NCBI RefSeq assembly: GCF_000271845.1
Contig: NZ_JH719395.1
Location: forward strand, 3,854,361 to 3,918,360
Source: Rhizobium leguminosarum bv. trifolii WSM2297
GTDB lineage: Bacteria; Pseudomonadota; Alphaproteobacteria; Rhizobiales; Rhizobiaceae
Direction of reading: 5' to 3'
Length of the DNA stretch: 64,000 nucleotides
In this document: positions 45,761-54,352 of the stretch, piece by piece
How the letters are laid out: the number at the start of each line of letters is the position of its first letter
How positions within the stretch are numbered: position 1 is the first letter of the stretch
The notes under the pieces: model-generated
Databases searched by the model: none
The model's input: the letters and a program-made list of their open reading frames with translations, nothing else
Told to the model about the DNA's origin: nothing
Position numbers and translations under genes: made by a program

Positions 45761-46672
45761 ATGAAGACAAATCCGCGATACCTCGCCGACGTCCTGACGA
45801 CCGCCGTGGCGCCGGCCATCTGGGGCAGCACCTATTTCGTCACCACATCCTTCCTGCCCCAGGGCTATCCGCTGACGGTCGCCCTGTTGCGCGCGCTGCC
45901 GGCGGGCCTGCTTCTGCTGCTGATCGTTCGGAAGTTGCCGAGGGGAATCTGGTGGGGAAGAGCTTTCATTCTCGGCGCCCTGAACTTCTCGTTCTTCTGG
46001 GCGATGCTCTTCGTCTCGGCCTACCGGCTGCCAGGCGGCGTTGCCGCAACGGTCGGCGCCGTGCAGCCGCTGATCGTGATCGCCCTATCGCGGCTTTTCC
46101 TCGGCAAGCCGATCCGGCTGCCGGCCGTGCTGGCCGGTCTTACCGGCATGGCCGGCGTTGGATTGCTGGTGTTGACGCCGAAGGCGGGGCTCGATCCAGT
46201 CGGGGTGGCCGCCGGGCTCGCCGGCGCCGTCGCGATGGCTTTCGGGACGGTACTGACGCGGCGCTGGGCGCCGCCAGTGTCAAACCTGACATTTACCGCC
46301 TGGCAATTGACGGCAGGCGGCCTCCTGTTGCTGCCTTTTGCGCTTTTTCTCGAACCGGCGTTGCCGGCACCGAGCGTCGCAAACATTGCCGGCATCGCCT
46401 ATCTCGGCCTGATCGGCGCGGCCTTCACCTATCTGCTCTGGTTTCGCGGCCTGTCGCGCATCGAGCCTTCGGCGGTCGCCTCGCTCGGCTTTCTGAGCCC
46501 TGTTGTCGCGACCCTACTCGGCTGGGTGGCGCTCGGCCAGAGCCTGGCGCCGGCACAGATCGCCGGTTTCGCCATGGTGCTTGCCGGCGTTTGGCTCAGT
46601 CAGCACGCGACGATGCCGGTCAGGCCCATTCGCCCTGGCGCATCACCGGAACCCGCGAACCATCCGACGTGA
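45761..46672 (+). CDS. EamA-family drug/metabolite exporter
   Basis: A 303-residue protein with ten predicted helices in two EamA repeats. It starts VAPAIWGSTYFVTTSFLPQG; repeat 1 ends near GMAGVGLLVLTPK and repeat 2 ends GFLSPVVATLLGWVALGQSLAP. It exports an unidentified small molecule and is probably controlled by the divergent MarR protein. Its 3' end overlaps the convergent aminopeptidase gene by 53 bp, an unusually long overlap. Confidence 0.93.
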   Translation: MKTNPRYLADVLTTAVAPAIWGSTYFVTTSFLPQGYPLTVALLRALPAGLLLLLIVRKLPRGIWWGRAFILGALNFSFFWAMLFVSAYRLPGGVAATVGAVQPLIVIALSRLFLGKPIRLPAVLAGLTGMAGVGLLVLTPKAGLDPVGVAAGLAGAVAMAFGTVLTRRWAPPVSNLTFTAWQLTAGGLLLLPFALFLEPALPAPSVANIAGIAYLGLIGAAFTYLLWFRGLSRIEPSAVASLGFLSPVVATLLGWVALGQSLAPAQIAGFAMVLAGVWLSQHATMPVRPIRPGASPEPANHPT

Positions 46673-47873
46673 TGCCGTCGATATCGATCTTGTTTGAACC
46701 GATCATCCAGTCGATATGGATCAGGCTGGAATTGCCGCCCTGCGCCTTGATCTCTTCCTGGCTCAGTGTCGCGCCGTCAAGGAAGCACTTGGAATAGCAC
46801 TGGCCGAGCGCGATATGGCAGGAGGCGTTTTCGTCGAACAGCGTGTTGTAGAACAGAATGCCGCTGGCCGAGATCGGCGAGGAATGCGGCACCAGCGCCA
46901 CTTCGCCGAGCCGGCGCGCGCCGTCGTCGGTATCGAGCACCTTGTTCAACACCTCTTCGCCGCGCGACGCCTTGGCCTCGACGATGCGCCCGCCCTCGAA
47001 ACGCACCTGGATATTGTCGATCAGCGTGCCCTGGTGCGAAAGCGGCTTGGTACTCGACACATGGCCTTCGACGCGCAGCGCATGCGGCGTGGTGAATACT
47101 TCCTCGGTCGGGATGTTCGGATTGCAGGTCACGCCGTTCTTTGCAGTGGAAGCGCCACCATGCCATTCGTGTCCGTCGGCAAGGCCGACCGTCAGGTCGG
47201 TGCCGGGTCCCCTGAAATGCAACGCTGCGAAGCGCTCGCCGTTCAGCCAGGCGGAGCGCTTGGCAAGATTGGCATTGTGCTCGGCCCAGGCGGCGATCGG
47301 ATCGCTGACATCGACGCGCGAGGCGGCAAAGATCGCCTTGGCGAGCTTGGCGATCGCGATCGGCTCCGGGTCGTCGGGGAAAACCACCTTGGCCCAGGAC
47401 GGATTGGGGTAGGAGACGATGTTCCAGTTGATGTCGAAATTCGAGATCTTTTCCAACGCCGGCTTATAGGCGGTGGAGTTGGCGCGATTGGCGCGGCCGA
47501 CCTTGCCGGCATCCTGCCCGGACAGCAGCAGCGGATTGTCGCCGGCGACCGCCAGCCGGGCCGCGCCGTTGGCATAGGCCTTGGCCATGCCCTCATAGAG
47601 CCAATCGGAGGCGCGATCGAAGCTCTCGTCGCTGCCATGCTGATAGCGCGAAAGCGTCGTTTCCTCGTCGGAATAGAAGGCGGTCACCAGCCCGGCGCCG
47701 GCCTGATAGGCGTGTTTGGTGATCAGGCGGACGAGCGGCAGCGCCACGACAGGCGCGGTGACCACCAGATCCTGACCCTCCTGCAACTGCAGCCCGACCT
47801 TGACGGCAACTTCGGCAAGCTTCTCCAGCTTGTCGGGATCAATGGTATTCTGGCTCTGGGGCATGAAAGTCAT
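46620..47873 (-). CDS. M29-family aminopeptidase (AmpS/thermophilic metalloprotease type)
   Basis: A 417-residue protein of normal length. The M29 metal-site segments are IPTEEVFTTP (acid), DENASCHIALGQCY (E and H) and SLIHIDWMIGS (H, D). An N-terminal LEKLAEVAVKVGLQLQEGQDLVV domain is also typical. M29 enzymes cleave N-terminal residues using two metal ions in the cytoplasm. The final 53 bp overlap the convergent exporter gene. The start could also be the ATG four codons into the chain. Confidence 0.94.
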   Translation of the reverse strand: MTFMPQSQNTIDPDKLEKLAEVAVKVGLQLQEGQDLVVTAPVVALPLVRLITKHAYQAGAGLVTAFYSDEETTLSRYQHGSDESFDRASDWLYEGMAKAYANGAARLAVAGDNPLLLSGQDAGKVGRANRANSTAYKPALEKISNFDINWNIVSYPNPSWAKVVFPDDPEPIAIAKLAKAIFAASRVDVSDPIAAWAEHNANLAKRSAWLNGERFAALHFRGPGTDLTVGLADGHEWHGGASTAKNGVTCNPNIPTEEVFTTPHALRVEGHVSSTKPLSHQGTLIDNIQVRFEGGRIVEAKASRGEEVLNKVLDTDDGARRLGEVALVPHSSPISASGILFYNTLFDENASCHIALGQCYSKCFLDGATLSQEEIKAQGGNSSLIHIDWMIGSNKIDIDGITSDGSRVPVMRQGEWA

Positions 47874-47962
47874 GGTTCAACCTGCCTTCTGTGATCGACG
47901 GTGGAAGGCTGGCAGACTTAGACCCGTTTGCGGCGAAAATGAAGCGCGCCGCTGCCGAATTG

Positions 47963-47990
47963 AAGCGGCCGGATGTCGGTCCGGCCGCTT
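47963..47990 (-). terminator. Hairpin after the GST gene
   Basis: An 11-bp perfect stem AAGCGGCCGGA/TCCGGCCGCTT lies 10 bp past the GST stop (48000). The minus-strand tail after it is CAATTCGG, so it lacks a good T-run; call it a probable transcript end. Confidence 0.5.
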
Positions 47991-47999
47991 GGGCGGGCC

Positions 48000-48683
48000 T
48001 CAAGCGGCGGCCGGCTGCCTGAGCAGGATCGAGCTGTGCTTCTCGAGAAACTCCATCAGCCGCAGCGGGTAATCCTCGCCGACGGCGTCCTTGACGCTCG
48101 CCCGCGCCGACAGCGCTTGGCGCCAGCGTTTGACCCGCTCGAGCCCGTCGAAAATGCCGCTATCACCAAGCGTGTCGAAAAGATCGAAATAACGGAAGAC
48201 CGGCGCGAAGACGGCATCGACGAGGCTGAAGCTGCTGCCGGCGAAATAGGGTCCGTCGGTCAGCGCGCCCTCGATCGTCGCGAATTTGGAGATGAGCGCC
48301 TGGCGCTTGGCATCCAACTGCGCCGTATCCTGCGCCGTTTCATAACCCCAGAGGTCGGAGAGCACGGAGGAGCCGAATTCCATCCAGCCGCGATGACGGG
48401 CGCGGATCAGCGGATCGGCCGGGTGCAGGGCCGCACCCGCTTGGGTTTCCTCCAGATATTCGCAGATGACGCTGCTTTCGAACAGCACGGCTTCGCTGCC
48501 ATCCGCCTCTTCGATCCGCAGCAGCGGCACCTTGCCGAGCGGCGAGATTTTCAGGAACCAGTCCGGCTTGTTGGCAAGATCGATGTTGATGCGCTCGAAG
48601 GCCACGCCTTTTTCGAGAAGCGCGATCGCGGCGCGCTGCACATAGGGGCAGAGATGATGGCTGATGAGGGTAAGCCTGCTCAT
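48000..48683 (-). CDS. Glutathione S-transferase-family protein
   Basis: A 227-residue protein with an N-terminal thioredoxin fold and a helical C-domain. The start is ISHHLCPYVQRAAIALLEKG with a CPYV active-site segment (C12), resembling omega/lambda-type GSTs. NKPDWFLKISPLGKVPLL and LFESSVICEYLEE bind glutathione, and the C-domain has GSSFSLVDAVFAPVFRYF. Catalytic Cys types often reduce or thiolate rather than conjugate. The ATG at 48683 is chosen for the family start. It is divergent from a MarR gene with a shared palindrome. Confidence 0.93.
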   Translation of the reverse strand: MSRLTLISHHLCPYVQRAAIALLEKGVAFERINIDLANKPDWFLKISPLGKVPLLRIEEADGSEAVLFESSVICEYLEETQAGAALHPADPLIRARHRGWMEFGSSVLSDLWGYETAQDTAQLDAKRQALISKFATIEGALTDGPYFAGSSFSLVDAVFAPVFRYFDLFDTLGDSGIFDGLERVKRWRQALSARASVKDAVGEDYPLRLMEFLEKHSSILLRQPAAA

Positions 48684-48705
48684 GGAAATCTCCCGGTGAC
48701 AATCT

Positions 48706-48760
48706 ATGCAAATGCATCTAATATCGCTTGCCGCGGATTTCAAGATAGATGTAATTGCAT
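48706..48760. promoter_or_regulatory. Inverted half-sites between GST and MarR genes
   Basis: ATGCAAATGCATCTA (48706-48720) is the near reverse complement of TAGATGTAATTGCAT (48746-48760), matching at 13 of 15 positions, with 25 bp between. The arrangement fits an operator of the adjacent MarR protein for both genes. Confidence 0.65.
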
Positions 48761-48762
48761 TT

Positions 48763-49206
48763 ATGTCGGAAAAAACAGTAGAGCCGAGCGACGCTGCCAC
48801 CCGTGCGTGGGCGAGCATCATGCGCGCCCGCGAGCGCCTGCTCGGCGCGATCGAAGCCGATCTGAAAGCGGCCGGCATGCCGCCGCTTGCCTGGTATGAT
48901 GTGCTGTGGGAATTGGCACGGGCGCAGGATGGCAGGCTGCGTCCCTATGAGATCGAAGAGCGGACATTGCTTGCGCAGTATAATCTTTCCCGCCTGATCG
49001 ACCGGCTGGAAAGGGAAGGGCTGGTCCGCCGTGAAATCTTCACCGAGGACGCACGCGGTCGCTGGGCTGTCATCACCGAGGCCGGCCGGCAGCTGCGCGA
49101 GCGCATGTGGGCCGTCTATGCCGGATCGATTAAGACCCATATCGGCTGCAAGCTTGCCGAAAACGAAGCGAAGACGCTTGCCGGTCTGCTCGACCGTTTT
49201 CTCTGA
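48763..49206 (+). CDS. MarR-family transcriptional regulator
   Basis: A 147-residue winged helix-turn-helix regulator: LRPYEIEERTLLAQYNLSRLIDRLEREGLVRR is the recognition region and TEDARGRWAVITEAGRQLRE the wing. It starts MSEKTVEPSD at 48763; an in-frame ATG at 48706 would include the inverted half-sites in coding sequence and has no family extension. It is probably the regulator of the divergent GST gene. Its stop abuts the ybaK stop directly (49206/49207). Confidence 0.92.
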   Translation: MSEKTVEPSDAATRAWASIMRARERLLGAIEADLKAAGMPPLAWYDVLWELARAQDGRLRPYEIEERTLLAQYNLSRLIDRLEREGLVRREIFTEDARGRWAVITEAGRQLRERMWAVYAGSIKTHIGCKLAENEAKTLAGLLDRFL

Positions 49207-49680
49207 TCAGGCAATCAGCGGCGCGGCAACTGCCTTCAGGACCTTCAACGCATCCTTCGGATCGAGCCGCACCTGCAGCCCGCGCTGCCCGCCATTGATA
49301 TAGACCAGCGGTTCGGCAAGGGCCGATGCCTCGATCGCCGTCGGCACGCTCTTCTTCTGGCCGAAGGGGCTGATGCCGCCGACATGATAGCCCGTCAGCC
49401 GCTCGGCATCGGCAGGCTTCATCATATTGGCCGACTTGCCGCCAAAGGCGCTCGCGAGCCTCTTCATGCTGACCTCGCGATCCGACGGCACGACGACGCA
49501 GACCGGCCTGCCGTCCACCTCCGCCATCAGTGTCTTCAGCACCCGATGCGGCGCCTCGCCGAGCGCTTCCGCCGCCTGCAGCCCGACGCGCTCGGCGTTG
49601 GGATCGTAATCATAGGCATGAACGGTGAAGGCGACGCCTGCTTGCGAAAGAAGCTGTGTCGCGCGGGTGGTTTTGGACAT
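49207..49680 (-). CDS. ybaK: Cys-tRNA(Pro)/YbaK deacylase
   Basis: A 157-residue protein of the YbaK/EbsC editing fold. It starts TRATQLLSQAGVAFTVHAYDY, with VLKTLMAEVDGRPVCVVVPSDREVS in the centre and SANMMKPADAERLTGYHVGGISPFG as the YbaK signature. It hydrolyses mis-charged Cys-tRNA(Pro) in trans. Length is standard. It precedes an ArsC-like gene to its right with 3 bp between that gene's stop and this start, so the two are probably co-transcribed. Confidence 0.94.
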   Translation of the reverse strand: MSKTTRATQLLSQAGVAFTVHAYDYDPNAERVGLQAAEALGEAPHRVLKTLMAEVDGRPVCVVVPSDREVSMKRLASAFGGKSANMMKPADAERLTGYHVGGISPFGQKKSVPTAIEASALAEPLVYINGGQRGLQVRLDPKDALKVLKAVAAPLIA

Positions 49681-49683
49681 TGC

Positions 49684-50034
49684 TCAGCCCTTGAACATAT
49701 CCGCGTAGATCTCCGGCTTGAAGCCGACCAGCAGTTTGCCCTTCGTCTCCAGCACCGGCCGCTTGATCATCGACGGCTGGTCGAGCATCAGCGCGATCGC
49801 CTTCTCCCGAGTGAGGTTCTCACGCTCGGCATCGGGCAGCTTGCGGAAGGTGGTGCCGGCGCGATTGAGCACGGTATCGAGGCCGGCCTGGTCGATCCAG
49901 GCCTCGAGATGGGCACGGTCGATGCCGAGCGCCTTGTAATCGTGAAATTCATGGGCGACGCCGTGCTCTTCCAGCCAGTTGCGGGCCTTCTTCATCGTGT
50001 CGCAATTCTTGATGCCATAGATGGTGACGGCCAT
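49684..50034 (-). CDS. ArsC/Spx-fold (YffB-like) reductase
   Basis: A 116-residue thioredoxin-like protein. YGIKNCDTMKKARNWLEEHG carries the only active-site Cys (C11), followed by VAHEFHDYKALG and the SMIKRPVLETKGKLLVGFKP turn. This is the YffB/ArsC-related group, which resembles arsenate reductase but lacks proven arsenate activity; a glutathione-dependent reductase role is inferred. The ATG at 50034 gives the family start. No other ars genes are nearby. Confidence 0.9.
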   Translation of the reverse strand: MAVTIYGIKNCDTMKKARNWLEEHGVAHEFHDYKALGIDRAHLEAWIDQAGLDTVLNRAGTTFRKLPDAERENLTREKAIALMLDQPSMIKRPVLETKGKLLVGFKPEIYADMFKG

Positions 50035-50136
50035 GCCCGATCGATCTCCCTGTGATGGCGGCGAGATAGCATGCACGAAGGCCGGCGCAAATGCCGTGCG
50101 GCGTTTTATCCCCGAACGCGCCGATCTCGGCTCCGC

Positions 50137-51195
50137 TCAATTCTCCAGCGTGCCGGCCTTGCGCGACGCCTTGCTGGGATTGTCGCAGGCGATCTTCATT
50201 AGGTCGCCGCGCCGCCGCACCAGCCGGTCGGACGTTCGGGTCAGGATCAGCCCGTCCTGCGGCGCACGGAGGTCGATGCCGCCGCCCGGCTGGCCTGGCC
50301 GCGTGACGATCGTCGCCAGAAGATCACCTTCCGCAATCCTCTCGCCGATGTTGCGATGAAAGAGCACGGCGCCGCCTTCGGGGGCGCGAACAATCTCGAT
50401 ATTGTCGAGCGGCACGGCAGGGCCGGAAAACGCGGCCGGCGGCACCTTCTCCTCGCCGACGATTCCCCGAGCGGCCAGGAAACGCCAGAGCCCGTCCGCA
50501 TCCTTCTTTGCCAGCAGCGGATCGACGTCGCGCTTGCCACGCAGCTCGACGGTGGCGGAAAGCTTGCCCGGCAACCGGGATCGGCGCTCGCCGGGAACCG
50601 CGTATTTCCAGGCAAAGCCGACGGCCTCCTCGAAGGCCGAGCTTTCGCCATCCGAAAGCAGCACGGCCTCCATGGCAAGCGCTGTGGCGAGATCGGCCGC
50701 CTCCGGCCAGAAGGTCTCGTCGATATAGGCATATTGCAGCGATTCGTCGTCGCAATGCAGGTCGAGAACGAGATCTGCCCCAAGCGCCATATGCAGCAGC
50801 TGACGCTTCAATCTATCGGTAGCCGGATAATCATCGAGGTCGTCAAGCAGCGTGGCGCGGTCGGCAACGGAGATCAGCGGAAAATCCCGGTTGAAATTGG
50901 TGCGCGAACCGAGGTCGAAACGGCCCTGCAACTCGCCGAAATGCGATTGCGCCGCACCGATCGGATTGGCCTGCGGCACGATGGTGATATCGCCTGCCAC
51001 CCGGCCTTCGCTTTCCGCCTGCCGCAGCCGCTCGCAGAGGAAATGCAAGGCTACCGTTCCCGGTAGCTCGCCGGCATGCAGTGCCGCCTGGATATAGACC
51101 TTGGGCGCGGGATCACGGCCGGCAAAGCACAGCACCGGCAGCCGCCAAGCCGTTCCCGGCGTATCGCCTGGGATGATGATCTCGGACACGTCCAT
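50137..51195 (-). CDS. Succinylglutamate desuccinylase / aspartoacylase-like zinc carboxypeptidase
   Basis: A 352-residue M14-fold protein. The zinc ligands are H40 and E43 in QAALHAGELPG and H147 in DLHCDDES, with the substrate-binding RTNFNRDFP near 98-106. The C-terminal domain (about 270-350) resembles the beta-stranded domain of AspA-like proteins (PEGGAVLFHRNIGERI). The family removes an acyl group from an N-acyl amino acid. The substrate here is not set by context. Confidence 0.88.
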   Translation of the reverse strand: MDVSEIIIPGDTPGTAWRLPVLCFAGRDPAPKVYIQAALHAGELPGTVALHFLCERLRQAESEGRVAGDITIVPQANPIGAAQSHFGELQGRFDLGSRTNFNRDFPLISVADRATLLDDLDDYPATDRLKRQLLHMALGADLVLDLHCDDESLQYAYIDETFWPEAADLATALAMEAVLLSDGESSAFEEAVGFAWKYAVPGERRSRLPGKLSATVELRGKRDVDPLLAKKDADGLWRFLAARGIVGEEKVPPAAFSGPAVPLDNIEIVRAPEGGAVLFHRNIGERIAEGDLLATIVTRPGQPGGGIDLRAPQDGLILTRTSDRLVRRRGDLMKIACDNPSKASRKAGTLEN

Positions 51196-51252
51196 GTTTT
51201 CGTTCTCGCTTGCAATCGACAGGTTTTCCGAGTCTTACGCGCGAAAATCGGG

Positions 51253-51894
51253 TCAGCGCAAGCCGTAGTCGAGGGACATTGTGCGGTCAGCCGAGCAGTG
51301 GCCAGCGATCGATGATGTGGTGTTCGGTTTTTCGAGAACGCTGTGAATGAGCAGGAATTCCTGGGCTGTCCAGGAAGCCGGCCTATCGAGTACCGTCGGC
51401 GGAACCGCCTTGCGGTCGTAGAGCAGCGTCATATGCGGGGTGAAATTTGGTTTGATATTGTGCGGCAATCCGGCATTGTGCATGCCGACCCCGAGTTGGA
51501 CATGAAGTCGGGTGAGCGGTTTCCGCCCGCCTTCGCCGCAGAGCACCAGAGGTCGCGCCGTGCCTTCCCGCCGGAAGCTCATGATCCTGTCGAAGCTGAT
51601 TGCGATCGGCGCGCCCTCCACCGTGGCGCCGGCCTGGGGCGCCGCAAAGACCACGTCCTCCGGAAGCTCCTCATAGTCGCCGACGCCGATAACGCTCACA
51701 TGCAGCGTCGTCAGGCGCGGTTGAGCGGAAAGGGAGAAAGCTTTGCCATAGTCATCGGCGATCGAAGCCGCTTGCCGCTCGACGATCGCGGGAGGGCGCA
51801 GCGCGAAGAAAAGCCTATGTCCGTCGCCGTTGTTTTCGCCCGGCTGCCCGCGCCGAGTTCGGTCATGGCCGAAATCGAAGGATATCTGGTTCAT
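51253..51894 (-). CDS. thpR: 2'-5' RNA ligase / 2H phosphoesterase (ThpR/LigT family)
   Basis: A 213-residue protein with the two H-x-T/S motifs of the 2H superfamily: H65-V-S67 in TTLHVSVIG and H154-M-T156 in TPHMTLLYD. The middle segment GAPIAISFDRIMSF is also typical. The family opens or ligates 2',5' or cyclic phosphodiesters in RNA. It starts divergently from the alkyltransferase gene with a LexA box between them, so SOS control is possible, though uncommon for this family. Confidence 0.88.
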   Translation of the reverse strand: MNQISFDFGHDRTRRGQPGENNGDGHRLFFALRPPAIVERQAASIADDYGKAFSLSAQPRLTTLHVSVIGVGDYEELPEDVVFAAPQAGATVEGAPIAISFDRIMSFRREGTARPLVLCGEGGRKPLTRLHVQLGVGMHNAGLPHNIKPNFTPHMTLLYDRKAVPPTVLDRPASWTAQEFLLIHSVLEKPNTTSSIAGHCSADRTMSLDYGLR

Positions 51895-51970
51895 AGGCTG
51901 TCAGGTCGTCATGACCCGCCTCGTCGTTCCAAAAGAGCAATGAAAATACTCCGGCAAGATAGAATATCAA

Positions 51971-51985
51971 GAACAGAAAAAGAAC
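51971..51985. promoter_or_regulatory. Alphaproteobacterial LexA (SOS) box
   Basis: GAAC-AGAAAAA-GAAC is an exact GAAC-N7-GAAC element, the reverse complement of the GTTC-N7-GTTC box used by LexA in Rhizobiales. It lies 78 bp before the start of the alkyltransferase gene (52064) and 76 bp beyond the RNA-ligase gene start (51894), midway in the divergent region. Confidence 0.7.
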
Positions 51986-52063
51986 ATCGCGCGCAAGAAA
52001 CGGGTTGAAACAGCGGCCGCTCCGTACGATTTTGGTGGTAATCGAAAACGCGGAGGCTGTGTC

Positions 52064-52627
52064 ATGGCCGAGACGATCCACCACTATCTCATCTTCGAAA
52101 CCGCAGGCGGGTTTTGCGGCATCGCCTGGAGCGACGCCGGCATTGCCCGTTTCCAGCTGCCGACGAAAACTGCGGAGGCGACGGAACGGCTCTTGCTGCG
52201 TCGCCTGCCGGATGCCGAAGCCGGCGCGCCGACGTCTGATGTGCTGGAGACGGTCGCCGCCGTGAAGCGATACTTCCGGGGCGAGGAAACCGATTTTTCC
52301 GGCGTCGAACTCGATCTTGCCGGCCAGGATGATTTCTTCCGAAAAATCTATGCAGCAGCCAGACGCGTCGGCTGGGGCCGCACGACCACTTACGGCGCGC
52401 TGGCCAAGGAGCTCGGCGCCGGGCCGGAAGCCGCTCGCGACGTCGGTCAGGCAATGGCGAAGAACCCTGTCGCGCTGATCATCCCCTGCCACCGGGTGTT
52501 GGCCGCCGGCGGCAAGATCGGCGGCTTCTCCGCGCCCGGCGGTTCGTCGTCAAAGACCCGGATGCTGGAACTCGAAGGCATCCAACTCGGCCCGCCGCCG
52601 CCCGCCCAGCACTCGCTGGGTTTTTAG
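52064..52627 (+). CDS. ogt: Methylated-DNA--protein-cysteine S-methyltransferase
   Basis: A 187-residue repair protein. The acceptor cysteine is C142 in IIPCHRVLAAGG, the helix-turn-helix region includes GRTTTYGALAKELGAGPEAARDVGQAM, and the usual N-terminal ribonuclease-like domain is present. It removes methyl or alkyl groups from O6-guanine in a suicide reaction. The ATG at 52064 gives an MAETIHHYLIFET start. A LexA box in the divergent region suggests DNA-damage control. Confidence 0.94.
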   Translation: MAETIHHYLIFETAGGFCGIAWSDAGIARFQLPTKTAEATERLLLRRLPDAEAGAPTSDVLETVAAVKRYFRGEETDFSGVELDLAGQDDFFRKIYAAARRVGWGRTTTYGALAKELGAGPEAARDVGQAMAKNPVALIIPCHRVLAAGGKIGGFSAPGGSSSKTRMLELEGIQLGPPPPAQHSLGF

Positions 52628-52664
52628 GCGGCGGCAGGCAGTTCATGAACCGAATGTCAGCGGC

Positions 52665-53399
52665 TCAATGAGGGCTGGCTGTCGGGCGGATGACGATCTC
52701 GCTGACGTCGACGTCATCGGGCTGGCTGATGGCATAGAGGATCGAATTGGCGACGGCCTCGGGGCCGATCGTGACCGCCCTGAAAGCCTTCATCGCGTCC
52801 CGCGCTGTGGGATCGGTGATCGTCTCGGCCAGTTCCGACGTCGTGGTGCCGGGAGAAATGACGGTCACCCGGATGCGATCGGTTTCCTGCCGCAGCCCGT
52901 CAGAGATCGCCCGGACCGCGTATTTCGTCGCGCAATAGACGGCAGCCGTCGGCGAGACGCTGTGGCCGCCGATCGACGACAGGTTGATGATCTGTCCCGA
53001 CCCCTGCGCCTTCATGATCGGAAGGGCGGCCGCAATGCCGTAGAGAACGCCCTTGATGTTGACGTCGACCATCCGGTCCCACTCCTCGACCTTGAGGGCC
53101 TCGAGCGGCGACAGCGGCATGACGCCGGCATTGTTGACGATGACGTCAAGTCGGCCGAATTCCGACCTGGCAAAGCCTGCGAAAGCTTCCACGTCGGCAT
53201 GGTCGGTGACGTCGAGCTTTCGCATGCGCACCGTCCCGCCCTTGGCTTCGATTTCACCGACGAGTTTTTCGAGGCGCTCGGTGCGGCGCGCACCGATCAC
53301 GACATGAGCGCCTGCCGCAGCCAATACCTTTGCCGCGGCCTCTCCGATGCCGCTGCTGGCGCCGGTAATGGCGACGACTTTTCCTTTGATATCAGACAT
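52665..53399 (-). CDS. Short-chain dehydrogenase/reductase
   Basis: A 244-residue classical SDR. The NAD(P) motif TGASSGIG is at 12-19, NNAG at 89-92, the catalytic Ser lies in LSSIGG and Y155/K159 in [17 protein letters not shown] follows the active site. It uses a ketone or alcohol substrate not set by sequence; the position beside a second SDR gene and an Atu4866-like gene suggests a shared regulon. GGAGCTTGAA before the ATG at 53399 supports this start. Confidence 0.92.
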   Translation of the reverse strand: MSDIKGKVVAITGASSGIGEAAAKVLAAAGAHVVIGARRTERLEKLVGEIEAKGGTVRMRKLDVTDHADVEAFAGFARSEFGRLDVIVNNAGVMPLSPLEALKVEEWDRMVDVNIKGVLYGIAAALPIMKAQGSGQIINLSSIGGHSVSPTAAVYCATKYAVRAISDGLRQETDRIRVTVISPGTTTSELAETITDPTARDAMKAFRAVTIGPEAVANSILYAISQPDDVDVSEIVIRPTASPH

Positions 53400-53440
53400 T
53401 TCAAGCTCCATTTGCAGGTTGGGGAATTTCGGGGATTGGG

Positions 53441-54282
53441 TCAGTTCGGGAAATCGGCGCTGAGCGTCGTTTCCGCCCAGGCGTCGAAATTTGCGCGCAG
53501 CGCATCGAGCCGTTCGCGGGCGATCTTCAATGCGGGGGCGCCGAGCAGCAGGCGCAGCGGCGGTTCCTCCGCCTCGAAGGCCGATATGATCGCCGTTGCG
53601 GCGCGCGCGGGATCGCCCGGCTGCTTGCCCGAGACCGAGCGGGTGGCCTGGCGTCGTTTGCCCGATGTCTCGGCATAATCGTCGATAACAGTCTTCGATT
53701 CGACCATCGACCGGCCGGCCCAATCGGTGCGGAAGGCGCCGGGTTCGAGAATGGTCACCTGGATGCCGAGCGGCTTGACCTCATGGGACAGCGATTCCGA
53801 CAGGGCTTCGACCGCGACTTGGTGGCGTGGTAGTAGCCGGTCGCGGCGAAGGCGACGAGCCCGCCAAGCGAAGAGACGTTGAAGATATGCCCCCGCCGGC
53901 GCGAGCGCATGCCGGGCAGAATCTGTTTGGTGACATCGATCAATCCGAACACATTGGTCTCGAACTGGGCGCGTATATTCGCATCCTCGCCCTCTTCGAT
54001 CGCCGAGAGGTAGCCGTAGCCGGCATTGTTGACCAGCACATCGATCGCGCCGAAATGCGTTTCGACGGCATGAATCGCGGCGGCGATGGAGCGGCTGTCC
54101 GTCACATCGAGGGCGAGGGCAAGCGCGCGGTCGCCATGCTTTGCCGTGAGATCGCTTACGGCCTCGGGTCGGCGCGCCGTAATGGCGGCGCGCCAGCCAC
54201 GGGCGAGAACCGCCTCGGCCAGTGCCCGGCCGAGGCCGGACGATGCGCCTGTTATGAACCAGATGGGTGTGATGGAAGACAT
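53441..54282 (-). pseudogene. Short-chain dehydrogenase interrupted by a -1 frameshift
   Basis: The frame from 54282 encodes a normal SDR: TGASSGLG near 11-18, VLVNNAGYGY, and YHATK (Y151/K155). It then goes out of frame right after the catalytic lysine. The next frame continues with [18 protein letters not shown] and a complete C-terminal half, ending at 53441. Inserting one T near 53820, to read AAG-TTC-GCG, would join the halves as a normal SDR of about 280 residues. Nothing else is damaged, so this is either recent or a sequence error. GGAAAGG lies 9 bases before the chosen ATG. Confidence 0.85.
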
Positions 54283-54352
54283 GGTCGTCATCCTTTCCGG
54301 CCGCGCGACGCGGCCTGTCCTGTGTGAGTTTGCCTTTCGGGCGGGCGCCCTC

